Source of the DNA: Zerene cesonia
Taxonomy: Eukaryota > Arthropoda > Insecta > Lepidoptera > Pieridae
Length of the DNA: 64,000 nt
Direction: 5' to 3'
NCBI RefSeq assembly: GCF_012273895.1
Contig: NW_024045134.1
Coordinates: forward strand, 1,984,001 to 2,048,000
The notes beneath the pieces are model-generated. The model worked only from the letters and a program-made list of their open reading frames with translations, did no database searches and was not told where the DNA came from. Position numbers and translations under genes: made by a program. Positions 50,801 through 59,008 of this stretch are shown piece by piece (position 1 is the first letter of the stretch; every line of letters begins with the position of its first letter).

Positions 50801-53800
50801 GTTGCCATACCTACTCCTCCGAAACGGCTGGACCGAAACTCAAGATTTTTTTTTTTGCATCATATCGGGATGGTCTAAGAATCGGCCAAAATCTACTTTC
50901 CATGCTCTTTAATGATAACAGTAAGGCAGAACAGCGTTTTCCGGGTCAGCTAGTAATGTATAGAATAACAATTTAACAAACGAATTTACATATCCAATAA
51001 CTACAATAAAACCGAATAGCTTAATTATGTTATGTTCATTAAAACAATCAAAAATGTTCATGCAAACACGATTCAGTTCATTGTCATCGTTGAATCTTAT
51101 GCAACTAATAACGTAATAACGTAGAAAAAAAATTATTTCGAATACATTTTACAAATATTTAACAAGGAAAGAAGCAGGCTTAGGCACATAAAACCGAAAG
51201 GGTAGAAGGAATTCGATTGCTGAGGCGGGATCACAGGCTAGGCGATGCTGCTGGTTTGGCAAAAAGACGCGGTTACGAATCCCGCCTCGTGATCAAATTG
51301 TTTCTATTCTATGCTATAAAAGTAAACATTACAAAAAAAAAACATAATACATTAAATAAGTGTTTACAAAGCACGGATGGTAAATTGTGGTGTACATAGT
51401 ACCCTACCGTGCATAAAAAATAGCACAATTTGATTTAACATGTCATATATTCTTAGGTAGGTATATAAGAACATACACAACGAGAAAGTAAGCGAAATTT
51501 CGCACAACAGATGACGTCGGTGAACATTCGGCGCGCTGGCACTTTCGTTGTGATCGCATCTTGAATTACAAGTGTGTGACCTTACACGGTAATCGAGTCG
51601 CATGTGTTGGGTTATGACGAATTTGTAGTCGTTTTGAGGGACGCACGAAACCGCGTGTAAAAGCAATAGTCTCATCCTATTTCCTATTCTATTCTACTAT
51701 CCTACTTCCTATCCTATCCTTCCTTCCTTCCTACTACAATAAATATAAATGAATCCTACCTATCGTACTAATATTATAAATGCGAAAGTTTGTAAGGTAC
51801 ATAACCTTGTGTGTAAGCTCTTTCACGCAAAAGCTACTGATCCGATTGCAATGAAATTTGGTACGTAGACAGCTGGACAACTGGAATAAAATATAGGCAA
51901 CTTTTTATCCCGATATTCAAACGGGATACGGAGTTACGCGGGTGAATCCGCGGAGCACGGCCTAGTTCTTTACTAAACAATGCATCGCCTCAGTGATAAT
52001 AATACGGGCATAAATACAATATCTAACATTGCATTAAGTAAACATAACGCTGCGTAACACTTCCTGGCATATCGTGCGCTAATCGATATTACAACACTAG
52101 CTCAGCCGCACAGCATCGCCCGCCATCTGGCGTCAACCGCCGCCACGCTCTCATTTCGCCTGATTAATGTCTTATCAAAAAAAAAAAATCTACGTACAAT
52201 TCGCAGTTCCATCAATACGTTCAAAGAAACAAAATATAGCATCATCCGCAACGTTCACTCTACGACTGGCAATATATAGGCCACTAGTACAGAAGGTTTT
52301 CTTTGCAAAAGGATGCGGAAAAACACAAGAACTCTCATAACGTACGATGGGATCGTATGAATAATAACAAAAAGTAAAATAAGTAGTCCTCCAACAACCA
52401 TTGAACTTTTTTTTTACTGAGATTGATAAAATACCTCATAGTAATCGAGGCATTAATTCACAAGATTCTTTATTAATTCGTGCGTTAATGCGAATGTTAA
52501 CAACAAGGCTCCCTCCATTACAACAAGCACCTTCCACTCCGACCCTCAAGGGTACGGTACGTACCCCGATACGTCAACGTACCCGCGAACCTATCCAATG
52601 TCCGCGAATGTTTGCGGACTTAAAAACCGGCGAATTTGCTCGCTGGCCCTATGTGCATACTTGATATTCCATTTACGCGGTCCAAAAAACCGCCAGAAAG
52701 GATGAGGGTAGACGGAATGGTACGCTAATGGATCACCAACGCGAGTCGACGAGCCAACATCGTGCCCACCGGCCCGCCGATGAATCACCCGCTTAACGAT
52801 TAAATTAAAAACCCGAGCAATTCCACAACAATAGGGAATAAAGTGAGCCGTAAGCCGTCCTCTGTTAGCCAATGACGATCAGTCGAGACGCTCATTGTAG
52901 TCGAACGGAGCTGTAACAATTGTTGCACAAGACTCTGTAAACTGTGACCGATAGTGCTTTGGTAAAACATTTTTGGCGTTATTATTTATAACATGCACTT
53001 ACGGATACGTGAAGTCCCGTGTATTGGGGTATGGGGTCTGCCCCATCTGCCCCATGGGGATAGACACCTGTTTCACTGATCGATTTTTTTATCGACAAGT
53101 AGGTGATCAGCCTTCTGTGTCCTGCCAGACCGAGACGTTTTTTTTTTCTATATCGTGCGTCCCAACCGGGAATCGAACCCAGGACTCCTCGGTTCTACGC
53201 TCACACGTTAACCACTGCACCAAGGAGGCGGCACTTACGGATAACATTTTATCTGATAATTTACGAGATGACTATGGGTGAAAAAGGCCCGTTTTCTTTA
53301 CCTCACCCTTCTCAGTCCATTATCAATTTCTGGTGGACAATCCTTTCCTTTTCTGTTATAAGCGGACAACGCATTCGCAGACGCTATTTTTGCCAGTTGT
53401 TGTCTGCGGGGCACACCCAGTACTAAGCTCAAAGTCAAAACATTTATTCAATCAACTGGACTTCCTTCAGAAGCGCTTTCAATTGTCAAAATATATTATT
53501 TACTAGCCGCACGCTCCGGCTCCGCTTTTCTAGTCATTCAACGTAATTGTAATAATATAAACCATCCTATCTTTTAAGTTGGATGAACTGCAAATTGTGT
53601 GCAAAATTAATTAAAATCAGTAGAGTAGTTTAGGAGTCCATTGTGGACAGACAATGTGACATGTAATCCAAATATATTAAGATATTTTACTCCTTTTTGT
53701 TCGTTTATACATCAATAAGACTTGAATCAACTAGAATAATTTAAAAATGATGACATAACCATGTCGCCATAAGATTGTTGAAACTGTTAGATTGTATAAT

Positions 53801-56351
53801 CTATCCCACCAGATCGAAATCTAACAGTGTTTACAATCATAAATACTTGGGGAGTGGGCTACAATTAATATCGCAGCCAAAAATATAGTTTTCAGAAGTT
53901 TTGTCTGTTTGTGTGTATGTATGTCCGGGCTAAATCCACAAAGCACTGCAAGTATTTACTTGAAATTTTGTAGGAATATTACTAACAGGTCAGGTCAACA
54001 TATAGACTACATATTATTACACTGTCACCTACAAGGGAGGAGCTGTAAATCTTTATTTTTCTAAAGTACTCGCAGACAAAGTCATGGGCAACAGCTAGTA
54101 TGTAATGTGTTCCCAACCACATAGCCTTCAATTGTTGATTATTGTTAATCCCTTTATACTTATGATGATTACACCAGAACATTCTGGTCGACTTCACGTG
54201 TCCTACTAGATGAAGGCAGTATTTGTATCATTATGTCAATATTAACTTAAGAACATGTGTGACAACAATGCAATTTATGGATAAAATGTAGGTTGGGATA
54301 TCGAGTAAATATGAAAGAAATGCTATAAGGTACCTACTAGCATTTTATACTGATTATTTCTTCCAATTCAATAGGATGCTTTTGATCCAGTAAGATCAAC
54401 AACACACCAATGTCACTCACATGGAACCCAGGTGAAAAGTTGCCTATATCCTGATCCAGAGTATAATCTATCACCTTCATACAGTTTTCGCATTAAACAG
54501 TAACAAACATCCATCCTCTTAAAAACCAATGAACTTATGAACCTATGTAACAAGCACAAGTACAAACAAATAGCAAATAATTAGACTTTGGCTCTGGTCA
54601 GATAAAAATCATAAGATAAATTAATAATACATGGGGCTATTATTACATATATGTAACTTTTGGAGACAAAAATTATATCATCCTTTAATTCATTTAATTA
54701 ATTGCATTTATATGCAGTTCACAATAAATTATATATCTACCCAAGTAGTGCTTGTCATAATAGAAATCTAAATGAAATAATAATAATTAAGCAAGTAAAG
54801 CTACTTATCTATAATTGTATAATGATAATGAAAAAATTGTTACATAAACAAATAAATTACTCAATTCAACAGTTTCTGTATAATTTTATAAACCGAGACA
54901 ATGCTAATTATTCTGTAGTTCTCTAAAGAATAAAGAAATCCATAGAGAATAGAATTACATAATATTAAAACTGAACAATCATTATTTGGATGTTTCTATA
55001 TTTACTTTGATAATTTCTTGCACCAAATTTCTAATTATAGCAACGGACCAAATTGGAAAGAGTGTAGTTCACTATTAATTAATTAAAACATGTACAATGC
55101 TGGTTTATAAAGAGCAGGACTAAACGCAAATTATCATTATTTATAATGCTCATTGCTGATAATTTAATTCATACCTAAATAACAATAATATAAGACACTC
55201 TTAGAGATTGTTTAAATGTGTAAATCCCAGGATAGTTTTTGAAAATTCCTAACTGTTAGTTATGTATATGCTATATATATATAAGATGTACCACATACAA
55301 TGTTGGTGTGGACTACTAGTAAAAACACAATGAATTCCATGGAACCTACCGCAACATTTAACAATGTTGTCATGTGGTTGCTATGTTATTTTTTCATCAC
55401 GCAACTAATGAGATAATGCAGTAAATTAAATATGATAATGAAATAATATTATAATTTTAGTCTTCTATGTAATTCAAGATAATACATGCTTCATATTATT
55501 TGATATGATACAGGTAATGTGATTTGCTTTGAATCAAATTTAATATTAAATTTCAAATCCCTTTCAACACTTTCTATGAGTAGTTCTAGAAAAATAAGTT
55601 TACACATTAGGATGTTAATTTATATTACATAACGACTTTCCAATTATAAATTTATGAATTATTTCAAAAATTACTTTATCTTCAAAAATGTACATTTCGG
55701 AGCCATGTTCGTCTAGAAAATAAAGGTTTGTAATTGAAATATATTATAAGCTATTATTATATTCTGCAATTGGTTGGGTTTACATCTTTAACAGTATCCC
55801 TATAAATATTTAATAAATTAGTAGGTAGCTCATTCCATTCTTATTAAATCAATTTCTTGTTTAGTTCCAATCAAACATAAATAAATATAATACTAAAACA
55901 CTAAAAATTTACATCTTGGTGGGGTTTCATGCAAAATTAAAATAGGTACCTACTCTGAAAACGATATATTTCGTAACAATGGCTTGATCACTACCAGCTA
56001 GTGAAAGTGATTCCACCGAGGTTCGGCCTATTCTAGCAACGCATGACCGTGAACCCAACACAAAACAAAATTAACCAGCGCCCCTAATTCCTAAATAATA
56101 TATACGTATGATGTAAAACATTGGATGAAATAACGGTGAATTTTCGTCACTGTTTTTGTAGATAAGAAATGTGGTCGGTCCTAGCCACTTACCTTGAAAT
56201 AAACATCCATGAGGATGCTGTCCGGTAATGATCGCAAATCATTTTTCTCGCACTTTGATTTCTGTAAGTAGTTCACTAAACTGGTCAAACACAAATCATA
56301 CAAACTGTTAGGTGTTTTTTTCACGCACACTAACGCAGACACGTCAGCCAT
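16941..56351 (-). CDS. APPBP2: APPBP2/PAT1 orthologue, TPR protein and CRL2 substrate receptor (13 exons)
   Basis: Amyloid-protein-binding protein 2 is known as a kinesin-light-chain-like TPR protein and a Cullin-2 ubiquitin-ligase substrate receptor. Spliced on the minus strand the exons are 56193-56351, 31499-31612, 22228-22342, 21590-21716, 21274-21450, 20738-20917, 20281-20488, 19604-19762, 19223-19328, 18608-18735, 17893-18058, 17301-17429 and 16941-17038: 1866 nt, 621 codons, phase-consistent throughout, all GT-AG. Human APPBP2 is 585 residues. The N-terminus shows a BC-box (SLYDLCLTSL, residues 16-25) and a Cul2-box-like LPDSILMDV (42-50). Conserved TPR blocks include ALLDYGFYLLNIDS (about 338-351), LHVATAQEDLAYALYV, NVQTAKHYGNLGRLYQSM, ASLYNYHMNQ and YSGLEYDYRGL. 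An upstream in-frame ATG at 56381 would add ten residues; I chose 56351 for its context (AAGATGG) and fit. Confidence 0.96.
17226..17275. repeat. (GT)n/(CA)n repeat beside the exon 12 donor
   Basis: On the transcript strand this is a CA-rich tract starting about 25 nt after the exon 12 5' splice site. Confidence 0.85.
17301..17429 (-). CDS. APPBP2: APPBP2 exon 12
   Basis: It encodes LKLFGERYSGLEYDYRGL and HHYNALLQHWH; the donor is GTGGGT. Very GC-rich. Confidence 0.95.
17845..17878. repeat. C34 homopolymer (G34 on the APPBP2 transcript strand)
   Basis: Thirty-four consecutive C lie about 14 nt past the exon 11 donor, with a further G-rich stretch between. Homopolymers of this length are often mis-sized by sequencing. 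Confidence 0.9.
17893..18058 (-). CDS. APPBP2: APPBP2 exon 11 (TPR)
   Basis: It encodes DAETMHLKAIAIKEELLG, DYEVGLSVGHLASLYNYHMN and AEKLYLRSINI. The donor is GTGAGT. Confidence 0.96.
18608..18735 (-). CDS. APPBP2: APPBP2 exon 10 (TPR)
   Basis: It encodes ESEALHKAALELSMMAFGEK and NVQTAKHYGNLGRLYQSMQK. The donor is GTACAC. Confidence 0.96.
19223..19328 (-). CDS. APPBP2: APPBP2 exon 9
   Basis: It encodes NLVPPDHLLLASAKRVKALI and LEEIALDTPAGQDMR. The donor is GTACAC. Confidence 0.94.
19604..19762 (-). CDS. APPBP2: APPBP2 exon 8 (TPR)
   Basis: It encodes EALSTLRRVFG, LHVATAQEDLAYALYV and YSSGRFYKARDHAERAIRII. The donor GTTCGT is weak. Confidence 0.95.
20281..20488 (-). CDS. APPBP2: APPBP2 exon 7 (TPR)
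   Basis: It encodes ITIEVLRACGTACVVKRRFG, HPRYAAALLDYGFYLLNIDS and HSVAVYE. The donor GTCGGT is weak. Confidence 0.95.
20738..20917 (-). CDS. APPBP2: APPBP2 exon 6
   Basis: It encodes LESYAEDSCSGGERVWGMSA, LCKEISALFFVRCDYSAAHA and MLTPHTPPK. The donor GTACGC was chosen because only it restores phase with exon 7. Confidence 0.9.
20930..21020. repeat. (ATC/ATT)n-rich low-complexity tract
   Basis: Irregular trinucleotide repeats in APPBP2 intron 5, starting just upstream of the exon 6 acceptor. Confidence 0.75.
21274..21450 (-). CDS. APPBP2: APPBP2 exon 5
   Basis: It encodes LLNTQSVYCCFPAAAETYKL, ALKLLGLPEDTTAQLPEG and CSKALQTDDEEIQ. The donor is GTATGT. Confidence 0.93.
21590..21716 (-). CDS. 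APPBP2: APPBP2 exon 4
   Basis: It encodes GGFLNEAGWYADAQRVLLRC to RLTLECCH. The donor is GTACGA. Confidence 0.94.
21810..21990 (+). repeat. Dispersed repeat starting CAACCGACTT
   Basis: It shares CAACCGACTT, a purine run, and GACTGGGTGAACCGATTTTA with copies near 41500, 42715-42950 (reverse), 50517 and 57700. It lies in APPBP2 intron 3. Confidence 0.65.
22228..22342 (-). CDS. APPBP2: APPBP2 exon 3
   Basis: It encodes AVIEHGSKLSTELATSYLAR and NSLIHLGLRL. The donor is GTGAGT. Confidence 0.94.
22779..22935 (+). repeat. Dispersed repeat R2
   Basis: It contains GCTGGTGGTTCGCCTGATGG, CCGCCCATGAACAT and the downstream AGGAAAGGATTGA block shared with 34002-34200. Confidence 0.75.
22951..23048. repeat. 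Tandem repeat of about 22 bp
   Basis: About five units of GACTGTAAAGAAGGAAAGAAA, broken at the right end by a SINE. Confidence 0.85.
23054..23256 (+). mobile_element. SINE-A, full-length copy
   Basis: The head CCGCCTCCTTGGTACAGTGG carries a tRNA-like A box and GGGTTCAATTCCCGG a B box; the 3' part ends GGGACTTCAC. The flanks TAAAGAAGAAAAT and TAAAGAAGGAAAT look like a target-site duplication with one mismatch. It lies in APPBP2 intron 2. Confidence 0.85.
24099..24290 (-). mobile_element. Lep1-like Helitron fragment ending in CTAG
   Basis: In element orientation it ends CGCGTGCGAAGCCGCGGAC, AAAAG, CTAG, followed by T. It shares TTCGGAGTAGTTTAATAG with the other copies. It resembles the lepidopteran Lep1 Helitron as I recall it. 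Confidence 0.65.
25041..25247 (-). mobile_element. SINE-A, full-length copy with a 15-bp target-site duplication
   Basis: TTAAACTTATTGAAA occurs at 25019-25033 and again at 25250-25264. The internal B box reads GGGTTCGATTCCCGG on the minus strand. Confidence 0.92.
25413..25628 (+). mobile_element. CTAG-ending (Helitron-like) element
   Basis: It starts TCCTAC..ATTATAAATGCG and ends GGGGCGCAGCTAG followed by T. A GC-rich hairpin (CGCGAGTGAAACCGTGG here) lies about 8-10 nt before the end. It lies in APPBP2 intron 2. Confidence 0.65.
26512..26700 (+). repeat. Dispersed repeat R2, diverged
   Basis: TTTTTATGTCATAGTGGG start and AAGGAAAAGGAAACGGTCCT tail match the family. APPBP2 intron 2. Confidence 0.65.
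28464..28656 (-). mobile_element. CTAG-ending (Helitron-like) element
   Basis: Reverse copy: CTAG preceded by A on the plus strand, then CCGCGGTTCCAACCGCG, a clear hairpin, and the ATCGGGATAAAAAG core. APPBP2 intron 2. Confidence 0.65.
29640..29880 (-). repeat. Inverted partner of the 6298-6520 repeat
   Basis: It matches the AnxB10 intron copy closely over roughly 200 bp and carries an (ACAAACAT)n tail at about 29818-29857. APPBP2 intron 2. Confidence 0.75.
30620..30800 (-). mobile_element. TIR element (MITE-like)
   Basis: It contains the core GACGTTTCGAACACTTTACA with TAGAAATTAAAGACATTTTA and ATTTAATTTCTAAATG ends. It is related to 32754-32900, 44165-44340 and 59206-59310. Confidence 0.65.
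31499..31612 (-). CDS. APPBP2: APPBP2 exon 2
   Basis: It encodes MLQEKRLCILGAELSELEIF and LLRFSGAQLRLLQCFQ. The acceptor is TTTACAG and the donor GTATGA. It joins exon 1 in phase 0. Confidence 0.95.
32418..32543 (+). mobile_element. CTAG-type element, internal fragment
   Basis: It has the ACTCCTGAACCGATTGCAAT and GGTACATAGGCAGCTGGACA blocks of the family but lacks the terminal CTAG. Confidence 0.6.
32754..32900. mobile_element. MITE with 30-bp terminal inverted repeats
   Basis: The left arm ATTTAGAAATTGAAGACTTT (32754 on) and the right arm ending at 32900 are inverse copies over 30 bp with 2 mismatches. The interior holds GTAAAGTGTTCGAAACGTCG, shared with the three related copies. Confidence 0.8.
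34002..34215 (+). repeat. Dispersed repeat R2, long copy
   Basis: It contains GCAACTGAGCTGGTGGTTCG, GATGGTAAACGATGACCACC and the AGGGATAAGGAAAGGATTGA tail. Confidence 0.75.
36050..36234 (+). mobile_element. Lep1-like element, decayed
   Basis: TTTGTCCCTATGTATGCTTA start, AATAGATAGAGTGATTCAAG middle, GAAGCCGCGGGCTAA end. Confidence 0.6.
36501..36691 (+). mobile_element. SINE-A copy
   Basis: Complete head with GGTACAGTGGTTAACG and GGGTTCGAATCCC, and 3' end CGGGACTTCAC. No clear target-site duplication. Confidence 0.85.
37010..37203 (+). mobile_element. Lep1-like element ending in CTAG
   Basis: It ends TTTAACGCGTGCGAAGTCGC, GCGCAAAAG, CTAG, then T. APPBP2 intron 1. Confidence 0.65.
37752..37800 (+). 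repeat. SINE-A head fragment
   Basis: Only the tRNA-like 5' part is left (CCGCCACCTTTGTACAGTGG to ACCGAGGGACA). Confidence 0.65.
38172..38376 (+). mobile_element. CTAG-ending (Helitron-like) element, well preserved
   Basis: TCCTATCCTACTAATATTAT start; GCCGGTGAAACCGCGGGGCG hairpin region; GCAGCTAG end followed by T. Confidence 0.7.
41584..41720 (+). repeat. Dispersed repeat R2
   Basis: CAACTGGTGGTGGTTAGCCC, GATGGTAAGTGATTTTCCCG and CATGAACATTTGCAGAG. Confidence 0.65.
42715..42950 (-). repeat. CAACCGACTTC-type dispersed repeat, longest copy
   Basis: On the minus strand it runs from TTTTCAACCGACTTCAAAAA to the GACAATTTGAAGGGG region, including GGTGAACCGATTTTTATAAT. Confidence 0.7.
43847..44060 (-). 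mobile_element. CTAG-ending (Helitron-like) element
   Basis: CTAG preceded by A, ATCGGGATAAAAATTTGCC core, TTTATAATATTAGTAG end. Reverse orientation. Confidence 0.65.
44165..44340 (+). mobile_element. TIR element (MITE-like), decayed
   Basis: CTTGTGTTTGATTTTACGCG and ATTTAGAAATTGAAGACATT start, GACGTTTCAAACACTTTACA core. Confidence 0.6.
44718..44925 (+). mobile_element. CTAG-type element with mutated end (CTAA)
   Basis: (TCCTA)n-like start then ATTATAAATGCGAAAGTTTG; 3' end GGGTGAAACCGCGGGGCGCA then GCTAA. Confidence 0.65.
46042..46245 (+). repeat. Dispersed repeat R2
   Basis: GTTGGTGGTTCGCCCGAGAG, CCCATGAGCATTAGCTGAGG and the TGAGGAAAATGGATATGGGC tail. Confidence 0.65.
46465..46590 (-). 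repeat. Dispersed repeat R2, reverse copy
   Basis: On the minus strand: TGGTGGGTCGCCTGATGGTA, AGCGCTACCACCGCCCATGA, ACATTTGGAGAGGTGTAAG. Confidence 0.75.
47044..47242 (+). mobile_element. CTAG-ending (Helitron-like) element, well preserved
   Basis: TCCTACTAATATTAAAAATG start, ACGCGGGTGAAACCGCGGGG hairpin, CGCAGCTAG end followed by T. Confidence 0.7.
47799..48094 (-). mobile_element. Second tRNA-derived SINE family
   Basis: On the minus strand the head reads AGTGGTGGCTCAGTGGTGAG (A-box-like), then GGAGTTCGAGACTGGGCG (B-box-like). The 3' part contains CCTATGTCCCAGCACTGGGA. APPBP2 intron 1. Confidence 0.7.
49841..50049 (-). mobile_element. SINE-A with an 11-bp target-site duplication
   Basis: CTATTGGGGAA occurs at 49825-49835 and 50052-50062. 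Full-length reverse copy in APPBP2 intron 1. Confidence 0.9.
50760..50945 (+). mobile_element. Another CTAG-ending short element
   Basis: AAAATTCCCGTGTCACAATG, CCTCCGAAACGGCTGGACCG and the end CCGGGTCAGCTAG followed by T. It is unrelated internally to the GCGCAGCTAG family. Confidence 0.55.
51222..51288 (+). repeat. tRNA-like 67-nt segment, probable SINE head
   Basis: GAGGCGGGAT and ATCCCGCCTC at its two ends form a perfect 10-bp inverted repeat, and GGTTACGAATCCC resembles a B box. There is no convincing anticodon arm, so I do not call a tRNA gene. Confidence 0.4.
51676..51965 (+). mobile_element. CTAG-ending element preceded by a (TCCTA)n-like tract
   Basis: A TCCTA/TCCTTCC tract covers 51676-51740, then the family body from 51754 to CTAG at 51962-51965, followed by T. 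Confidence 0.65.
53009..53231 (-). mobile_element. SINE-A with a perfect 13-bp target-site duplication
   Basis: GCACTTACGGATA occurs at 52995-53007 and 53231-53243, directly flanking the element. A, B boxes and 3' end are present in reverse. Confidence 0.93.
53505..53700 (-). mobile_element. Decayed CTAG-type element
   Basis: ACTAGCCGCACGCTCCGGCT start in plus orientation, then a repeat-like AT-rich body. APPBP2 intron 1. Confidence 0.45.
53870..54101 (+). mobile_element. Decayed CTAG-ending element
   Basis: It ends ATGGGCAACAGCTAG followed by T; the body includes TGTATGTATGTCCGGGCTAA. Confidence 0.45.
56193..56351 (-). CDS. APPBP2: APPBP2 exon 1 (BC-box and Cul2-box)
   Basis: It encodes MADVSALVCV, then SLYDLCLTSLVNYLQ and LRSLPDSILMDVYFK. 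The first fits the elongin BC-box pattern S-L-x-x-x-C-x-x-x-L and the second the Cul2-box pattern. The donor is GTAAGT. The ATG context is AAGATGG. Confidence 0.95.
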
Positions 56352-56999
56352 CTTGGCGAGATAAAATAGTACTCGTTTCATTTTGCATCACGTCTGGCAG
56401 ATCGAATCGATTCGCAACTATGTTCACGTTGCAATCGTTTCTCCTATTGGTTAATTCAAATATGCAGCGGACACCAATTGGTCAGATTGTAATTTTTAAT
56501 CGATTTGTTTTTCTTTTCAGCGTGAATGTTGATGCACAAGCATTGTAACAAGTGAAGTGTGAAAGAGATACCGAATATGGATCCATGCTTATTCTTTTTA
56601 CTAAAACAGCTGATCGCCAATGAATATTTACAGCGAAGTTTTTACAGGACAAGTACTGTAATACACCGCCCGCGCATTTCAACCTAAATCTGTGTATGAA
56701 ACAGTTTTTATATAAGCATGCTTTTTAATCTTAATTATTTACAACTTGATAAATGAATGATAAATTTAGTCCGATTATTTTTAAATAACACCTATTGTAT
56801 GTTCTCTTATCGTATAAGCAAATACGTGGGTCTGAATTTTTTAAAATCCTATAATGAATTGCCAAGTTCCGTATGTATACAAACAATAAAAAATTTATAT
56901 TCATAAAAAAGTAAATAATATTTAACTTAAGTATACCATAGTATGACTAAATAAAAGGTCAAATTACATGAATTTTTGATTGGGAATTCAATTTTCTTT

Positions 57000-57230
57000 T
57001 TTATGTCATCGTCAACAAACAGTGGGTCGCCTGATGGTAAGCGCTACCACCGCCCATGAACATTTGCAGAGGCGTAAGGTCGTTTGCAGACAATACGCCT
57101 CAAGAGATGGTTTGCCGACTTTAAATGGAAAGGGATAAAGCAAGTATTGACGATTGAGGAAAAGGAATTGTTTGGAAAGGGAGAGGAAATGGAAACAGAC
57201 TTCCGGTTTTCCCCCACCCCAACGTACGAA
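57000..57230 (+). repeat. Dispersed repeat R2, long copy
   Basis: GTGGGTCGCCTGATGGTAAG, ACCGCCCATGAACATTTGCA, GAGGCGTAAGGTCG and a GGAAAGGGAGAGGAAATGGA tail. Confidence 0.75.
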
Positions 57231-58008
57231 GCACTGAAGCTTAATAGGAGGACAGGAAGTTCGGAATGCGGTTTCATCTTTTTACGGTTTTATTTTAGAA
57301 ATAGAGGAATAAGTAATTATTTTCAAAATTCAAGTTTTTCAGTTTAATTACTTTCGGTAAATTTTTTTGTTAAAATTTATTATTTGTCCAGAAAATCTGC
57401 TCAAATTAAGAAAAAAATATAGAAGTACGGGAAATTCTCAGGAGTATTTATAGTTCTAACATTGTGCCCATACCATTAAATGTACTAGTACGTATAACAT
57501 ACTTATAGAAAAGAGATTTCATAAATTAAAAAAAAAATGTTTAAAATCTACATTTTTAAAGCGGAACGCTCCTATAATAATCATTTCGTGATATTCACGA
57601 ATCACGCCAACATCATTCTGCAACCCATAGGGGGGCGTGCCGTAGGTGTTTAATTTTATCTTGTATCTTACGTACATAAAACACGTCAATTGCGGTACAG
57701 CCTATTTTTTTACCGATTTAAAAAAATGAGGTTCTATATTACATTTTTTTTAATGTGTGTTCACCGATTTCTACGCAAACTGTAGAACAATTTTTAAAAT
57801 TATACTTTTTTTCAGATTATAAAACAATTAGTAACCTAAGGTAAGAGTATTCAGCTTCTATACAGCTATAATTATGTTTAATTGTTATTTGATCCTCGAA
57901 GATATAGCAAAACTCTATAAATCTCGTTCGTCTTTATACTTAGTCTGGCCATAAATACTGTTACACTTAATTATAAAAAAATATTACATTTGAATTTCGA
58001 ATCTGTCA

Positions 58009-59008
58009 NNNNNNNNNNNNNNNNNNNNNNNNNNNNNNNNNNNNNNNNNNNNNNNNNNNNNNNNNNNNNNNNNNNNNNNNNNNNNNNNNNNNNNNNNNNN
58101 NNNNNNNNNNNNNNNNNNNNNNNNNNNNNNNNNNNNNNNNNNNNNNNNNNNNNNNNNNNNNNNNNNNNNNNNNNNNNNNNNNNNNNNNNNNNNNNNNNNN
58201 NNNNNNNNNNNNNNNNNNNNNNNNNNNNNNNNNNNNNNNNNNNNNNNNNNNNNNNNNNNNNNNNNNNNNNNNNNNNNNNNNNNNNNNNNNNNNNNNNNNN
58301 NNNNNNNNNNNNNNNNNNNNNNNNNNNNNNNNNNNNNNNNNNNNNNNNNNNNNNNNNNNNNNNNNNNNNNNNNNNNNNNNNNNNNNNNNNNNNNNNNNNN
58401 NNNNNNNNNNNNNNNNNNNNNNNNNNNNNNNNNNNNNNNNNNNNNNNNNNNNNNNNNNNNNNNNNNNNNNNNNNNNNNNNNNNNNNNNNNNNNNNNNNNN
58501 NNNNNNNNNNNNNNNNNNNNNNNNNNNNNNNNNNNNNNNNNNNNNNNNNNNNNNNNNNNNNNNNNNNNNNNNNNNNNNNNNNNNNNNNNNNNNNNNNNNN
58601 NNNNNNNNNNNNNNNNNNNNNNNNNNNNNNNNNNNNNNNNNNNNNNNNNNNNNNNNNNNNNNNNNNNNNNNNNNNNNNNNNNNNNNNNNNNNNNNNNNNN
58701 NNNNNNNNNNNNNNNNNNNNNNNNNNNNNNNNNNNNNNNNNNNNNNNNNNNNNNNNNNNNNNNNNNNNNNNNNNNNNNNNNNNNNNNNNNNNNNNNNNNN
58801 NNNNNNNNNNNNNNNNNNNNNNNNNNNNNNNNNNNNNNNNNNNNNNNNNNNNNNNNNNNNNNNNNNNNNNNNNNNNNNNNNNNNNNNNNNNNNNNNNNNN
58901 NNNNNNNNNNNNNNNNNNNNNNNNNNNNNNNNNNNNNNNNNNNNNNNNNNNNNNNNNNNNNNNNNNNNNNNNNNNNNNNNNNNNNNNNNNNNNNNNNNNN
59001 NNNNNNNN
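58009..59008. other. Assembly gap, exactly 1000 N
   Basis: The size is the same as the first gap, which suggests a placeholder rather than a measured distance. Confidence 0.95.

Larger units (their letters stand above)
31613..56192 (-). other. APPBP2 intron 1 (about 24.6 kb)
   Basis: I found no coding exon or RNA gene that I can support here. It is filled with decayed repeats, itemised separately where boundaries are visible; the remainder is AT-rich with no recognised structure. Confidence 0.7.

Noticed and set aside
53103..53426. 107-codon plus-strand frame with a QPGIEPRTPRFYAH-type peptide
   Set aside because: This is a translation of the SINE B-box region and recurs at 49943; not a protein gene.
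56352..56381. Upstream in-frame ATG for APPBP2
   Set aside because: It would add MKRVLFYLAK; the downstream ATG has better context and matches the family's N-terminal start more closely.
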